Shown: positions 15,611 through 30,290, counted from the first letter of the stretch. The stretch: DNA of 64,000 nt from Calliopsis andreniformis (GCF_051401765.1 NW_027480548.1:1054001-1118000), one strand, 5' to 3'. Translations and numbers: made by a program. Notes: generated by a model from the sequence alone, not told the origin.

Positions 15611-16494
15611 AAGTCTGACGATTGAGGATTGAGGACTGAGGACTGAGGATTGAGGATTGAGAATTCAGGATTGAGGGTTGAGTATTAAAGATTGAGGATT
15701 GGGTATTGAGGATTGAAGAATGAGGATTGAGGATTGTGTATTGAGTATTGAGGATTGAAGATTGAGTATTCAGGATTGGAGATTGCCGACTGAGGATTGA
15801 GGATTGAGGATTGAGGATTTAGGTTTGAAGCTTGAGGATTGGTGACTGAGTATTGAGGGTTGAGTGATGAGAATTGATGTTTGTGGATAGAGATCTGAAG
15901 ATTGCAAATTGAGTAATGAGTATTGAAAACTGTGAATTGAGGATATTCTATTGAGGATTGGGGATTGACAACTGATTGTTGAGGACTGAGGGCTGAAGCT
16001 TGAGGATTCAGGATTTAGGATTCAGGATTGAGAATTGAGGATTGAGGATTGAGGATTGCAGATTGAGTATTGAGGATTGAAGATTGTGTATTGAGGATTG
16101 AAGATTGACGATTGAGGATTGAGGATTGAGGATTGAAGAATGAGGATTGAGGATTGAGGTATTGAGGATTGAGGATTGCAGATTGAGTATTGAGGATTGA
16201 AGATTGTGTATTGAGGATTGAAGATTGACGATTGAGGATTGAGGATTGAGGATTGAAGATTGAGGATTGGGGACTGAGTGTTGAGTGTTGAGTGATGAGA
16301 ATTGATGTTTGTGGATAGAGATTTGAAGATTGCAGATTGTGTATTGCGAATTGAAAACTCTGAACTGAGGATATTCTATTGAGGATTGAGGATTGACAAC
16401 TGATTGTTGAGGACTGAGGGCCGAAGATTGAGGATTCAGGATTGAGGATTCAGGATTGAGGTTTGGGGACTGAGGATTGAGGATTGAGGACTGA

Positions 16495-17240
16495 GGATTG
16501 AAGATTGAGGGTTGAGGATTATGGATTGAAGATTGAGGATTTGGGGCTGAGGATTGAGGATTGAGGATCGAGGATTGAAGATTGAGGATTGAGGATTGAG
16601 GATTGAGGATTGAGGATTGAAGATTAGAGGATTGGGGATTGAGGATTGAAGATTGAGGATTCAGGATTGAGGTTTCAGAATTGAGGTTTGAGGACTGAGG
16701 ATTGAGGTTTGAAGATTGAGTATTGAGGATTGAGGATTGAGGATTGAAGGATGAGGATTGAGGATTGAGGATGAGGGCTGAGAGTTGAGGATTGAGGTTT
16801 GAGGACTGAGGACTCAGGATTGAGGATTGAGAACTGAGGATTGAGGATTGATGATTGAAGATTGAAGATTGGGTATTGAGGATTGAAGAATGAGGATTGA
16901 GGATTGAGGATTGAGGATTGGGGATTGAAGATTGAGTATTGAGGATTGGGTAGTGAGGATGGAAGAATGAGGATTGAGGATTGTGTATTGAGGATTGATG
17001 ATCGAAGATTGAGTACTCAGGATTGGAGATTGCCGACTGAGGATTGAGGATTGATGATTGAGGATTGAGGATTGATGATTGAAGATTGAAGATTGCCTTT
17101 GAGGATTGAAGAATGAGCACTGAGGATTGAGGATTGAGGATTGAGGATTGAAGAATGAGTATTGAGGATTGAAGTCTGACGATTGAGGATTGAGGATTGA
17201 GGGTAGAGGATTGAGGATTGAGGATTGAGGATTGAGGATT
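16495..17240 (+). repeat. Amplified satellite block, copy 2
   Basis: Nearly identical to 18463-19215 (offset 1968, then 1975 after one extra heptamer) and to 29545-30290. The minus-strand open frames in these blocks share one long peptide sequence, which shows copying of the whole block rather than independent slippage. Confidence 0.75.
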
Positions 17241-17679
17241 GAGGATTGAGGATTGAGGATTGAGGACTGGTGATTGAGGATTGAGGATTGAGGGTTGAGG
17301 ATTGAAGATTGAGTATTGAGGATTGGGGATTTAGGTTTGAAGCTTGAGGATTGGGGACTGAGTATTGAGGGTTGAGTGATGAGAATTGATGTTTGTGGAT
17401 AGAGAACTGAAGATTGCAAATTGAGTAATGAGTATTGAAAACTGTGAATTGAGGATATTCTATTGAGGATTGGGGATTGACAACTGATTGTTGAGGACTG
17501 AGGGCTGAAGCTTGAGGATTCAGGATTGAGGATTCAGGATTGAGAATTGAGGATTGAGGATTCAGGACTGAAGATTGTGGATTCGGTACTGAGGATTGAA
17601 GAATGAGGATTGAGGATTGAGGTATTGAGGATTGAGGATTGCAGATTGAGTGTTGAGGATTGAAAATTGAGGATTGAGG

Positions 17680-18455
17680 ATTGAAGATTGAGTATTGATA
17701 ATTGCAGGTTGACTATTGAGGATTGAGGATTGAGGATTGAAGATTGAGGATTGGGGACTGAGTGTTGAGTGTTGAGTGATGGGAATTGATATTTGTGGAT
17801 AGAGATTTGAAGATTGCAGATTGAGTATGGCGAATTGAAAACTCTGAACTGAGGATATTCTATTGAGGATTGAGGATTGACAACTGATTGTTGAGGACTG
17901 AGGGCCGAAGATTGAGGATTCAAGATTGAGGATTCAGGATTGAGGTTTGGGGACTGAGGATTGAGGATTGATGATTGAGGATTGAAGATTGACGATTGAG
18001 GATTGAGGATTGAGGATTGAGGATTGGTGATTGAGGATTGAGGATTGAGGGTTGAGGATTGAAGATTGAGTATTGAGGATTGAAGATTGAGGATTGATGA
18101 TTGAGGATTGGGGATTTTGGTTTGAATCTTGAGGATTGGGGACTGAGTATTGAGGGTTGAGTGATGAGAATTGATGTTTGTGGATAGAGATCTGAAGATT
18201 GCAAATTGAGTAATGAGAATTGAAAACTGTGAATTGAGGATATTCTATTGAGGATTGGGGATTGACAACTGATTGTTGAGGACTGAGGGCTGAAGCTTGA
18301 GGATTCAGGTTTGAGGATTCGGGATTGAGAATTGAGGATTGAGGATTCAGGACTGAAGATTGTGGATTCGGTACTGAGGATTGAAGAATGAGGATTGAGG
18401 ATTGAGGTATTGAGGATTGAGGATTGCAGATTGAGTGTTGAGGATTGAAAATTGA
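17680..18455 (+). repeat. Satellite duplication pair, copy A
   Basis: About 776 bp that match 27308-28083 at a constant 9628-bp offset, including the unusual 'gatatttgtgg' landmark variant and the 'attttggtttgaa' irregularity. Homogenisation across nearly 10 kb suggests unequal exchange or gene conversion. Confidence 0.75.
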
Positions 18456-18462
18456 GGACTGA

Positions 18463-19215
18463 GGATTGAAGATTGAGGGTTGAGGATAATGGATTGAAGA
18501 TTGAGGATTTGGGGCTGAGGATTGAGGATTGAGGATTGAGGATCGAGGATTGAAGATTGAGGATTGAGGATTGAGGATTGAGGATTGAGGATTGAAGATT
18601 AGAGGATTGGGGATTGAGGATTGAAGATTGAGGATTCAGGATTGAGGTTTCAGAATTGAGGTTTGAGGACTGAGGATTGAGGTTTGAAGATTGAGTATTG
18701 AGGATTGAGGATTGAGGATTGAAGGATGAGGATTGAGGATTGAGGATGAGGGCTGAGAGTTGAGGATTGAGGTTTGAGGACTGAGGACTCAGGATTGAGG
18801 ATTGAGAACTGAGGATTGAGGATTGATGATTGAAGATTGAAGATTGGGTATTGAGGATTGAAGAATGAGGATTGAGGATTGAGGATTGAGGATTGGGGAT
18901 TGAAGATTGAGTATTGAGGATTGGGTAGTGAGGATGGAAGAATGAGGATTGAGGATTGTGTATTGAGGATTGATGATCGAAGATTGAGTACTCAGGATTG
19001 GAGATTGCCGACTGAGGATTGAGGATTGATGATTGAGGATTGAGGATTGATGATTGAAGATTGAAGATTGCCTTTGAGGATTGAAGAATGAGCACTGAGG
19101 ATTGAGGATTGAGGATTGAGGATTGAAGAATGAGTATTGAGGATTGAAGTCTGACGATTGAGGATTGAGGATTGAGGATAGAGGATTGAGGATTGAGGAT
19201 TGAGGATTGAGGATT
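18463..19215 (+). repeat. Amplified satellite block, copy 3
   Basis: Matches copies 2 and 4. Relative to copy 4 the offset is 11069 bp, so related blocks are both adjacent and more than 10 kb apart in the array. Confidence 0.75.
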
Positions 19216-20139
19216 GAGAATTGAGGATTGAGTATTGAAGATTGAGTATTGGGTATTGAGGATTGAACAATGCGTATTGAAAATTGAGGATTGAGGATTC
19301 AGAATAGAGGATTGAGGATTGAGGATTGAAGATTGAGGATTGGGTATTGAGGATGGAAGAATGAGGATTGAGGATTGAGGATTGAGGACAGAGGATTGAA
19401 GATTGAGTATTGAGGATTGTAGATTGACGATTGAGGATTGAGGATTGAGGATTGAGGACTGAATATTGGGGACAGAGTGTTGAGGGTTGAGTGGTGAGGA
19501 TTGATGTTTGTGGATAGAGATTTGAAGATTGCAGGTTGGGTATTGCGTATTGAAAACTCTGAACTGACGATATTCTATTGAGGATTGAGGATTGACAACT
19601 GATTGTTGAGGACCGAGGGCCGAAGATTGAGTATTCAGGATTGGGGATTCGGAATTGAGGTTGGAGGACTGAGGATTGAGGATTGAAGATTGGGTATTGA
19701 GGTTTGAAGATTGAGGATTCAGGATTGAGGATTGAGGATTGAGGATGTGGTCTGAGGGTTGAGGATTGAGGTTTGAGGACTGAGGGTTGAGGATTGAGGT
19801 TTGAGGACTGAGGACTGAGGATTGAGGATTGAGAATTGAGGATTGAGGATTGAGGATTGAAGATTGAAGATTCAGTATTGAGAATTGAAGATTGGGGGTT
19901 GAGGATTATGGTTTGAAGATTGAGGATTTGGGACTGAGGATTGAGGATTGAGGATCGAGGATTGAAGATTGAGGATTGAGGATTGAGGATTGAGGATTGA
20001 GGATTGAAGATTAGAGGATTGGCGATTGATGATTGAAGATTGAGGATTCAGGATTGAGGATTCAGAATTGAGGTTTGAGGACTGAGGATTGAGGATTGAA
20101 GATTGAGTATTGAGGATAGAGGATTGAGGATTGAAGAAT

Positions 20140-22690
20140 GAGGATTGAGGATTGAGGATGAGGGCTGAGGGTTGAGGATTGAGGTTTGAGGACTGAGGAC
20201 TCAGGATTGAGGATTGAGAATTGAGGATTGAGGATTGATGATTGAAGATTGAAGATTGGGTATTGAGGATTGAAGAATGAGGATTGAGGATTGAGGATTG
20301 AGGATTGGGGATTGAAGATTGAGTATTGAGGATTGAAGGCTGTCGATTGAGGACTGAGGACTGAGGATTGAGGATTCAGAATTCAGGATTGAGGATTGAG
20401 TATTAAAGATTGAGGATTGGGTATTGAGGATTGAAGAATGAGGATTGAGGATTGTGTATTGAGGATTGAGGTTTGAAGATTGAGTATTCAGGATTGGAGA
20501 TTGCCGACTGAGGATTGAGGATTGAGGATTGAGGATTGAGGATTGATGATTGAAGATTGAAGATTGCCTTTGAGGATTGAAGAATGAGGACTGAGGATTA
20601 AGGATTGAGGATTGAGGATTGAAGAATGAGTATTGAGGATTGAAGTCTGACGATTGAGGATTGAGGATTGAGGATAGAGGATTGAGGATTGAGGATTGAG
20701 GATTGAGGATTGAGAATTGAGGATTGAGGATTGAAGATTGAGTATTGGGTATTGAGGATTGAAGAATGCGGATTGAAAATTGAGGATTGAGGATTCAGAA
20801 TTGAGGATTGGCGATTGAGGATTGAGGATTGAGGATTGGGTATTGAGGATGGAAGAATGAGGATTGAGGATTGAGGATTGAGGACTGAGGATTGAAGATT
20901 GAGTATTGAGGATTGAAGGCTGTCGATTGAGGACTGAGGACTGAGGATTGAGGATTGAGAATTCAGGATTGAGGATTGAGTATTAAAGATTGAGGATTGT
21001 AGATTGACGATTGAGGATTGAGGATTGAGGACTGAATATTGGGGACAGAGTGTTGAGGGTTGAGTGATGAGGTTTGATGTTTGTGGATAGAGGTTTGGTG
21101 ATTGCAGAATGAGTATTGAGTATTGAAATCTGTGAATTGAGGATATACTATTGAGTATTGAGGATTGACAACTGATTGTTGAGGACTCAGGGCCGAAGAT
21201 TGAGGATTCAGGATTGAGTATTCAGAACTGAGGTTTGAGGACTGAGGATTGAGGATTGAAGATTGAGTATTGAGGATTGAAGATTGAGGATTGAGGATTG
21301 AGGATTGAGGATTGAGGATTGACGATGAGGGCTGAGGGTCGAGGATTGAGGGTTTGAGGACTGAGGACTGAGGGTTGGGGATTGAGAAATGAGGATTGAG
21401 GATTGAGAATTGAGGATTGAAGATTGAGTATTGGGTATTGAGGATTGAAGAATGAGGATTGAAAATTGAGGATTGAGGATTCAGAATTGAGGATTGAGGA
21501 CTGAGGATTGAAGATTGAGGATTGGGTATTGAGGATGGAAGAATGAGGATTGAGGATTGAGGATTGAGGATTGTAGATTGAGTATTGAGGATTGAAGATT
21601 GACGATTGAGGATTGAGGAATGAGGATTGAGGACTGAATATTGGGGACAGAGTGTTGAGGGTTGAGTGATGAGAATTGATGTTTGTGGATAGAGGTTTGA
21701 TGATTGCAGATTGAGTATTAAGTATTGAAAACTGTGAATTGAGGATATTCTATTGAGGATTGAGGATTGACAACTGATTGTTGAGGCCTGAGGGCCGAAG
21801 ATTGAGGATTCAGGATTGAGGATTCAGAATTGAGGTTTGAGGACTGAGGATTGAGGATTGAAGATTGAGTATCGAGGATTGAAGATTGAGGATTGAGGAT
21901 TGAGGGCCGAAGATTGAGGATTCAGGATTGAGGATTCAGGATTGAGGTTTGAGGACTGAGGATTGGGGACTGAGGATTGAGGAATGAGGATTGAGGATTG
22001 AAGATTGAGTATTGAGGATTGAAGATTGAAGGTTGAGGGTTATGGATTGATGATTGAGGATTTGGGACGGAGGATTGAGGATTGAGGATCGAGGATAGAA
22101 GATTGAGGATTGGGGATTGAGGATTGAAGATTGAGTGTTCAGGGTTGAGGATTCAGGATTGAGGTTTGAGGACTGAGGCTTGAGGATTGAAGATTGAGTA
22201 TTGAGGATTGAAGGTTGAGGATTGAGGATTGAGGATTGAGGACTGAGGATGAGGGCTGAGGGTTGAGGATTGAGGTTTGAGGTCTGAGGACTGAGGATTG
22301 AGGATTGAGAGTTGAGGATTGAGGATTGAGGATTGAAGATTGAGGATTGGGTATTGAGGATTGAAGAATGAGGATTGAGGATTCAGGATTGAGGATTGAA
22401 GATTGAGTATTGAAGATTGAAGACCGACGATTGAGGATTGAGGATTGAGGATTGAGTATTGAGGATGGAGGATTGAAGATTGAGTATTGAGGATTGAAGA
22501 TTGAGGATTGAGGTTTGGGGACTGAGGATTGAGGATTGAGGATTGAAGATTGAGTATTGAGGATTGAAGACTGAGGATTGAGGATTGAGTATTGAGGATT
22601 GAGGATTGAAGATTTAGGATTGGGGATTGAGGATTGAAGATTGAGGATTCAGGATTGAGGATTCAGAATTGAGGTTTGAGGACTGAGGAT
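20140..22690 (+). repeat. Satellite duplication pair with indels, copy B
   Basis: Partner of 12840-15100. It has an extra block around 21880-22000 and lacks about 150 bp elsewhere. Boundaries are approximate because the flanks are the same heptamer sequence. Confidence 0.65.
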
Positions 22691-25600
22691 TGAGGATTGA
22701 AGATTGAGGATTGAGGATTGAGGATTGAGGATTGAGCATGAGGGCTGCGGGTTGAGGATTGAGGTTTGAGGGCTGAGGACTCAGTATTGAGGATTGAGGA
22801 TTGAGAATTGAGGATTGAGGATTGAGGATTGAAGATTGAGGATTGGGTATTGAGGATTGAAGAATGAGGATTGAGGATTGAGCATTGAGGATTGAGGATT
22901 GAAGATTGACTATTGAGGATTGAAGACTGACGATTGAGGATTGAGGTTTGAGTACTGATGATTGAGGATTGAGGATTGAGGATTGAAGGTTGAGGGTTGA
23001 GGATTATGGATTGAGGATTGAGGATTGAGGACTGAGGATTGAAGATTGAGTGTTGAGGATTGTAGATTGACGATTGAGGATTGAGGATTGAGGATTGATG
23101 ACTGAATATTGGGGACAGAGTGTTGCGGGTTGAGTGATGAGTATTGATGTTTGTCGATAGAGGTTTGATGATTGCAGATTGAGTATTGAGTATTGAAAAC
23201 TGTGAATTGAGGATATACTATTGAGTACTGAGGGTTGACAACTGATTGTTGAGGACTGAGGGCCGAAGTTTGAGGGTTCAGGATTGAGGATTCAGAATTG
23301 AGGTTTGAGGACTGAGGATTGAGGATTGAGGATTGGGTATTGAGGATTGAAGATTGAGGATTGAGGATTGACGATGAGGGCTGAGGGTTGAGGATTGAGG
23401 TTTGAGGACTGAGGACTGAGGGTTGAGTATTGAGAATTGAGGATTGAGGATTGAGGATTGAAGATTGAGTATTGGGTATTGAGGATTGAAGAATGAGGAT
23501 TGAAAATTGAGGATTGAGGATTCAGAGTTGAGGATTGAGGATTGAGGATTGAAGATTGAGGATTGGGTATTGAGGATTGAAGAATGAGGATTGAGGATTC
23601 AGGATTGAGGACTGAGGATTGAAGATTGAGTATTGAGGGTTGTAGATTGACGATTGAGGATTGAGGATTGAGGATTGAGGACTGAATATTGGGGACAGAG
23701 TGTTGAGGGTTGAGTGATGAGAATCGATGTTTGTGGATAGAGGTTTGATGATTGCAGATTGAGTATTGAGTATTGAAAACTGTGAATTGAGGATATACTA
23801 CTGAGTACTGAGTGTTGACAACTGATTGTTGAGGACTGAGGGCCGAAGTTTGAGGATTCAGGTTTGAGGATTCAGAATTGAGGTTTGAGGACTGAGGATT
23901 GAGGATTGAGGATTGGGTATTGAGGATTGAAGTTTGAGGATTGAGGATTGAGAATTGAGGATTGAGGGTGAGGGCTGAGGGTTGAGGATTGAGGTTTGAG
24001 GACTGAGGACTGAGGATTGAGGATTGAGAATTGAGGATTGAGGATTGAGGATTGCAGATTGAAGATTCAGTATTGAGGATTGAAGATTGGGGGTTGAGGA
24101 TTATGGATTGAAGATTGAGGATTTGGGACTGAGGATTGAGGATTGAGGATCGAGGATTGAAGATTGAGGATTGAGGATTGAGGATTGAGGATTGAGGATT
24201 GAAGATTAGAGGATTGGCGATTGAGGATTGAAGATTGAGGATTCAGGATTGAGGATTCAGAATTGCGGTTTGAGGACTGAGGATTGAGGATTGAAGATTG
24301 AGTATTGAGGATTGAGGATTGAGGATTGAAGAATGAGGATTGAGGATTGAGGATGAGGGCTGAGGGTTGAGGATTGAGGTTTGAGGACTGAGGACTCAGG
24401 ATTGAGGATTGGGAATTGAGGATCGAGACTTGATGATTGGAGATTGAAGATTGGGTATTGAGGATTGAAGAATGAGGATTGAGGATTGAGGATTGAGGAT
24501 TGGGGATTGAAGATTGAGTATTGAGGATTGAAGACTGACGATTGAGGATTGAGGATTGAGGATTGAGGATTGAGGATTGAGGATTGAAGGCTGTCGATTG
24601 AGGACTGAGGACTGAGGATTGAGGATTGAGAATTCAGGATTGAGGATTGAGTATTAAAGATTGAGGATTGGGTATTGAGGATTGAAAAATGAGGATTGAG
24701 GATTGTGTATTGAGTATTGAGGATTGAAGATTGAGTATTCAGGATTGGAGATTGCCGACTGAGGATTGAGGATTGAGGATTGAGGATTGAGGATTGATGA
24801 TTGAAGATTGAATATTGCCTTTGAGGATTGAAGAATGAGGACTGAGGATTGAGGATTGAGGATTGGGGATTGAAGAATGAGTATTGAGGATTGAAGTCTG
24901 ACGATTGAGGATTGAGGATTGAGGATAGAGGATTGAGGATTGAGGATTGAAGATTGAGGATTGAGAATTGAGGATTGAGGATTGAAGATTGAGTATTGGG
25001 TATTGAGGATTGAAGAATGCGGATTGAAAATTGAGGGTTGAGGATTCAGAATTGAGGATTGAGGATTGAGGATTGAAGATTGAGGATTGGGTATTGAGGA
25101 TGGAAGAATGAGGATTGAGGATTGAGGATTGAGGATTGAGGATTGTAGATTGAGTATTGAGGATTTAAGATTGACGATTGAGGGTCGAGGATTTAGGATT
25201 GAGGACTGAATATTGGGGTCAGAGTGTTGAGGGTTGAGTGATGAGAATTGATGTTTGTGGATAGAGGTTTGATGATTGCAGATTGAGTATTGAGTATTGA
25301 AAACTGTGAATGGAGGATATTCTATTGAGGATTGAGGATTGACAACTGATTGTTGAGGACTGAGGGCCGAAGATCGAGGATTCAGGATTGAGGATTCAGA
25401 ATTGAGGTTTGAGGACTGAGGATTGAGGATTGAAGATGGAGTATTGAGGATTGAAGTTTGAAGATTGAGGATTGAGGATTGAGGATTGAGGATGAGGGCT
25501 GAGGGTTGAGGATTGAGGTTTGAGGACTGAGGACTGAGGATTGAGGGTTGAGAATTGAGGATTGACGATTGAGTATTGAGGATTGAGGATTGAGGATTGA

Positions 25601-27307
25601 GGATTGAGGATTGAGGATTGAGAATTAAGGATTGAGGATTGAAGATTGATTATTCAGGATTGAATATCGAGGATTGACGATTGAGGATTGAGGATTGACG
25701 ATGAGGGCTGAGGGCTGAGGATTGAGGTTTGAGGACTGTGGACTGAGGATTGAGGATTGAGAATCGTGGATTGAGGACTGAGTATTGAAGATTGTGTATT
25801 GGGTATTGAGGATTGAAGAATGAGGATTGAAAATTGAGGATTGAGGATTCAGAATTGAGGATTGAGTATTGAGGATTGAAGATTGAGGATTGGGTATTGA
25901 GGATGGAAGAATGAGGATTGAGGATTGAGGATTGAGGATTGAGGATTGAAGATTGAGTATTGAGGATTGAAGATTGACGATTGAGGATTGAGGATTGAGG
26001 ATTGAGGATTGAATATTGGGGACTGAGTGTTGAGGGTTGAGTGATGAGCATTGATGTTTGTGGATGGAGGCTTGAAGATTGCAGATTGAGTATTGAGTAC
26101 TGAAATCTGTGAATTGAGGATATTCTATAGAGAATTGAGGATTGACAACTGATTGTTGAGGGCTGAGGGCCGAAGATTGAGGATTCAGGATTGAGGATTC
26201 AGAATTGAGGTTTGAGGACTGAGGATTGAGGGTTGAAGATTGTGTATTGAGGATTGAAGAGTGAGGATTGAGGAGTGAGGATTGAGGATTGAGGATGAGG
26301 GCTGAGGGTTGAGGATTGAGGTTTGAGGACTGAGGACTGAGGATTGAGGATTGAGACTTGAGGATTCAGGATTGAGGATTGAAGATTGAGGATTGGGTAT
26401 TGAGGATTGAAGAATGTGGATTGAGGATTGAGGGTTGAGGATTGAAGATTGAGTATTGAGGATTGAAGACTGACGATTGAGGATTGAGGATTGAGGATTG
26501 AGTATTGAGGAATGAGGATTGAAGATTGAGGATTGGGTATTGAGGATTGAAGATTGAGGGTTGAGGATTATGGATTGAAGATTGAGAATTTGGGAATGAG
26601 GAGTGAGGATTGAGGATCGAGGATTGAAGATTGAGGATTGAGGATTGATGATTGAGGATTGAGGATTGAAGATTGAGGATTGGGGATTGAGGATTGAGGA
26701 TTGAGGATTCAGGATTGAGGATTCAGAATTGAGGTTTGAGGACTGAGGATTGAGGATTGAAGATTGAGTATTGGGGATTGAAGATTGAGGATTGAGGATT
26801 GAGGATTGAGGATTGAGTATGAGGGCTGCGGGTTGAGGATTGAGGTTTGAGGACTGATGTCTCAGGATTGAGGATTGAGGGTTGAGAATTGAGGATTGAG
26901 GATTGAGGATTGAAGATTGAGGATTGGGTATTGAGGATTGAAGAATGAGGATTGAGGATTGAGCATTAAGGATTGAGGATTGAAGATTGACTATTGAGGA
27001 TTGAAGACTGACGATTGAGGATTTAGGTTTGAGGGCTGATGATAGAGGATTGAGGATTGAGGATTGAAGGTTGATGGTTGAGGATTATGGATTGAAGATT
27101 GAGGATTTGGGACTGAGGATTGAGGATTGAGGATCGAGGATTGAAAATTGAGGATTGAGGATTGAGGATTGAGGATTGAGGATTGAAGAATGAGGATTGA
27201 AGATTGAGGACTGAGGAGTCAGAATTGAGGATTGATGGTTGAGGATTGAAGATGGAGGATTGGCTATTGAGGATGGAAGAATGAGGATTGAGGATTGAGG
27301 ATTGAGA

Positions 27308-28083
27308 ATTGAAGATTGAGTATTGATAATTGAAGGTTGACTATTGAGGATTGAGGATTGAGGATTGAAGATTGAGGATTGGGGACTGAGTGTTGAGTGT
27401 TGAGTGATGGGAATTGATATTTGTGGATAGAGATTTGAAGATTGCAGATTGAGTATGGCGAATTGAAAACTCTGAACTGAGGATATTCTATTGAGGATTG
27501 AGGATTGACAACTGATTGTTGAGGACTGAGGGCCGAAGATTGAGGATTCAAGATTGAGGATTCAGGATTGAGGTTTGGGGACTGAGGATTGAGGATTGAT
27601 GATTGAGCATTGTAGATTGACGATTGAGGATTGAGGATTGAGGATTGAGGATTGGTGATTGAGGATTGAGGATTGAGGGTTGAGGATTGAAGATTGAGTA
27701 TTGAGGATTGAAGATTGAGGATTGATGATTGAGGATTGGGGATTTTGGTTTGAAGCTTGAGGATTGGGGACTGAGTATTGAGGGTTGAGTGATGAGAATT
27801 GATGTTTGTGGATAGAGATCTGAAGATTGCAAATTGAGTAATGAGTATTGAAAACTGTGAATTGAGGATATTCTATTGAGGATTGGGGATTGACAACTGA
27901 TTGTTGAGGACTGAGGGCTGAAGCTTGAGGATTCAGGTTTGAGGATTCGGGATTGAGAATTGAGGATTGAGGATTCAGGACTGAAGATTGTGGATTCGGT
28001 ACTGAGGATTGAAGAATGAGGATTGAGGATTGAGGTATTGAGGATTGAGGATTGCAGATTGAGTGTTGAGGATTGAAAATTGA
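27308..28083 (+). repeat. Satellite duplication pair, copy B
   Basis: Partner of 17680-18455, with the same two landmark copies about 390 bp apart and few differences. Confidence 0.75.
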
Positions 28084-29544
28084 GGATTGAGGATTGAGGA
28101 TTGAGGATTGAGGATTGAGGATAGAGGATTGATTATTGAGTATTGAGGATTGAAGATTGAGGATTGAGGATTGAGGATTGAGGATTGAGGATTGAGCATT
28201 GAAGATTGAGGGTTGGAGATTGAGGATTGAAGATTGAGGATTCAGGATTGAGGTTTCAGAATTGTGGTTTGAGGACTGAGGATTGAGGATTGAAGATTGG
28301 GTATTGAGGATTCAGGATTGAGGATTCAGGATTGAGGTTTGAGGGCTGAGGATTGAGGATTTAGGATTGGGGATTGAGGATTGAGGATTGAGGATTGAGG
28401 ATTGAGGATTGATGATTGAAGATTGAAAATTGCTTATTGAGGATTGAAGAATGAGGACTGAGGATTGACGATTGAGGATTGAGGATTGAAGAATGAGTAT
28501 TGAGGATTGAATACTGACGATTGAGGATTGAGGAGTGAGGATTGAGGATTGAGGATTGAGGATTGAGGATTTATAATTGAGGATTGAGGATTGAAGATTG
28601 AGTATTGGGTATTGAGGTTTGAAGAATGAGGATTGAAAATTGATGATTGAGGATTCAGGATTGAGGATTGAGGATTGAGGATTGAAGATTGAGGATTGGG
28701 TATTGAGGATTGAAGAATGAGGATTGAGGATTGAGGATTGAGGACTGAGGATTGAAGATTGAGTATTGAGGATTGTAGATTGACGATTGAGGATTGAGGA
28801 TTGAGGATTGAGGACTGAATATTGGGGACAGAGTGTTGCGGGTTGAGTGATGAGAATTGATGTTTGTGGATAGAGGTTTGATGATTGCAGATTGAGTATT
28901 GAGTATTGAAAACAGTGAATTGAGGATATACTGTTGAGTACTGAGGGTTGACTACTGATTGTTGAGGACTGAGGGCCGAAGTTTGAGGATTCAGGATTGA
29001 GGATTCAGAATTGAGGTTTGAGGACTGAGGATTGAGCATTGAGGATTGGGTATTGAGGATTGAAGATTGAGGATTGAGGATTGACGATGAGGGCTGAGGA
29101 TTGAAGATTGAGTATTGAGGATTGTAGATTGACGATTGAGGATTGAAGATTGAGGATTGGGTATTGAGGATGGAAGAATGAGGATTGAGGATTGAGGATT
29201 GAGGATTGTAGATTGAGTATTGAGGATTGAAGATTGACGATTGAGGATTGGGGATTGAGGATTGAGGACTGAATATTGGGGACAGAGTGTTGAGGGTTGA
29301 GTGATGAGAATTGATGTTTGTGGATAGAGGTTTGATGATTGCAGATTGAGTATTGAGTATTGAAAACTGTGAATTGAGGATATTCTATTGAGGATTGAGG
29401 ATTGACAACTGATTGTTGAGGACTGAGGACCGAAGATCGAGGATTCAGTATTGAGGATTCAGAATTGAGGTTTGAGGACTGAGGATTGAGGATTGAAGAT
29501 TGAGTATTGAGGATTGAAGTGTGAGGATTGAGGATTGAGGATTG

Positions 29545-30290
29545 AGGATTGAGGGTTGAGGATTATGGATTGAAGATTGAGGATTTGGGACTGAGGATTG
29601 AGGATTGAGGATCGAGGATTGAAGATTGAGGATTGAGGATTGAGGATTGAGGATTGAGGATTGAAGATTAGAGGATTGGGAATTGAGGATTGAAGATTGA
29701 GGATTCAGGATTGAGGTTTCAGAATTGAGGTTTGAGGACTGAGGATTGAGGTTTGAAGATTGAGTATTGAGGATTGAGGAATGAGGATTGAAGGATGAGG
29801 ATTGAGGATTGAGGATGAGGGCTGAGAGTTGAGGATTGAGGTTTGAGGACTGAGGACTCAGGATTGAGGATTGAGAACTGAGGATTGAGGATTGATGATT
29901 GAAGATTGAAGATTGGGTATTGAGGATTGAAGAATGAGGATTGAGGATTGAGGATTGAGGATTGGGGATTGAAGATTGAGTATTGAGGATTGGGTAGTGA
30001 GGATGGAAGAATGAGGATTGAGGATTGTGTATTGAGGATTGATGATTGAAGATTGAGTACTCAGGATTGGAGATTGCCGACTGAGGATTGAGGATTGATG
30101 ATTGAGGATTGAGGATTGATGATTGAAGATTGAAGATTGCCTTTGAGGATTGAAGAATGAGCACTGAGGATTGAGGATTGAGGATTGAGGATTGAAGTAT
30201 GAGTATTGAGGATTGAAGTCTGACGACTGAGGATTGAGGATTGAGGATAGAGGATTGAGGATTGAGGATTGAGGATTGAGGATTGAGAAC
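29545..30290 (+). repeat. Amplified satellite block, copy 4
   Basis: Same block as 16495-17240 and 18463-19215, with a few extra substitutions. It lies at the 3' side of the array, just before the region that lacks the divergent landmark segment. Confidence 0.7.

Larger units (their letters stand above)
1165..29420 (+). repeat. About 29 dispersed copies of a divergent ~180-bp landmark segment
   Basis: Within the heptamer array a distinctive segment recurs, recognisable by 'gatgtttgtggatag' and by 'gacaactgattgttgagg' about 100 bp later. By eye the first motif occurs near 1220, 2045, 3740, 4218, 5909, 6741, 7737, 8120, 9380, 10380, 11284, 13640, 14240, 15880, 16305, 17388, 17790, 18175, 19505, 21075, 21678, 23145, 23735, 25250, 26055, 27410, 27805, 28860 and 29315. 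Spacing is irregular (about 0.4 to 2.4 kb), and the last 3 kb of the array has none. A second landmark, 'gatgagggctgagggttgag', breaks the 7-bp phase and also recurs dozens of times. Together they define an irregular higher-order structure. Confidence 0.8.
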
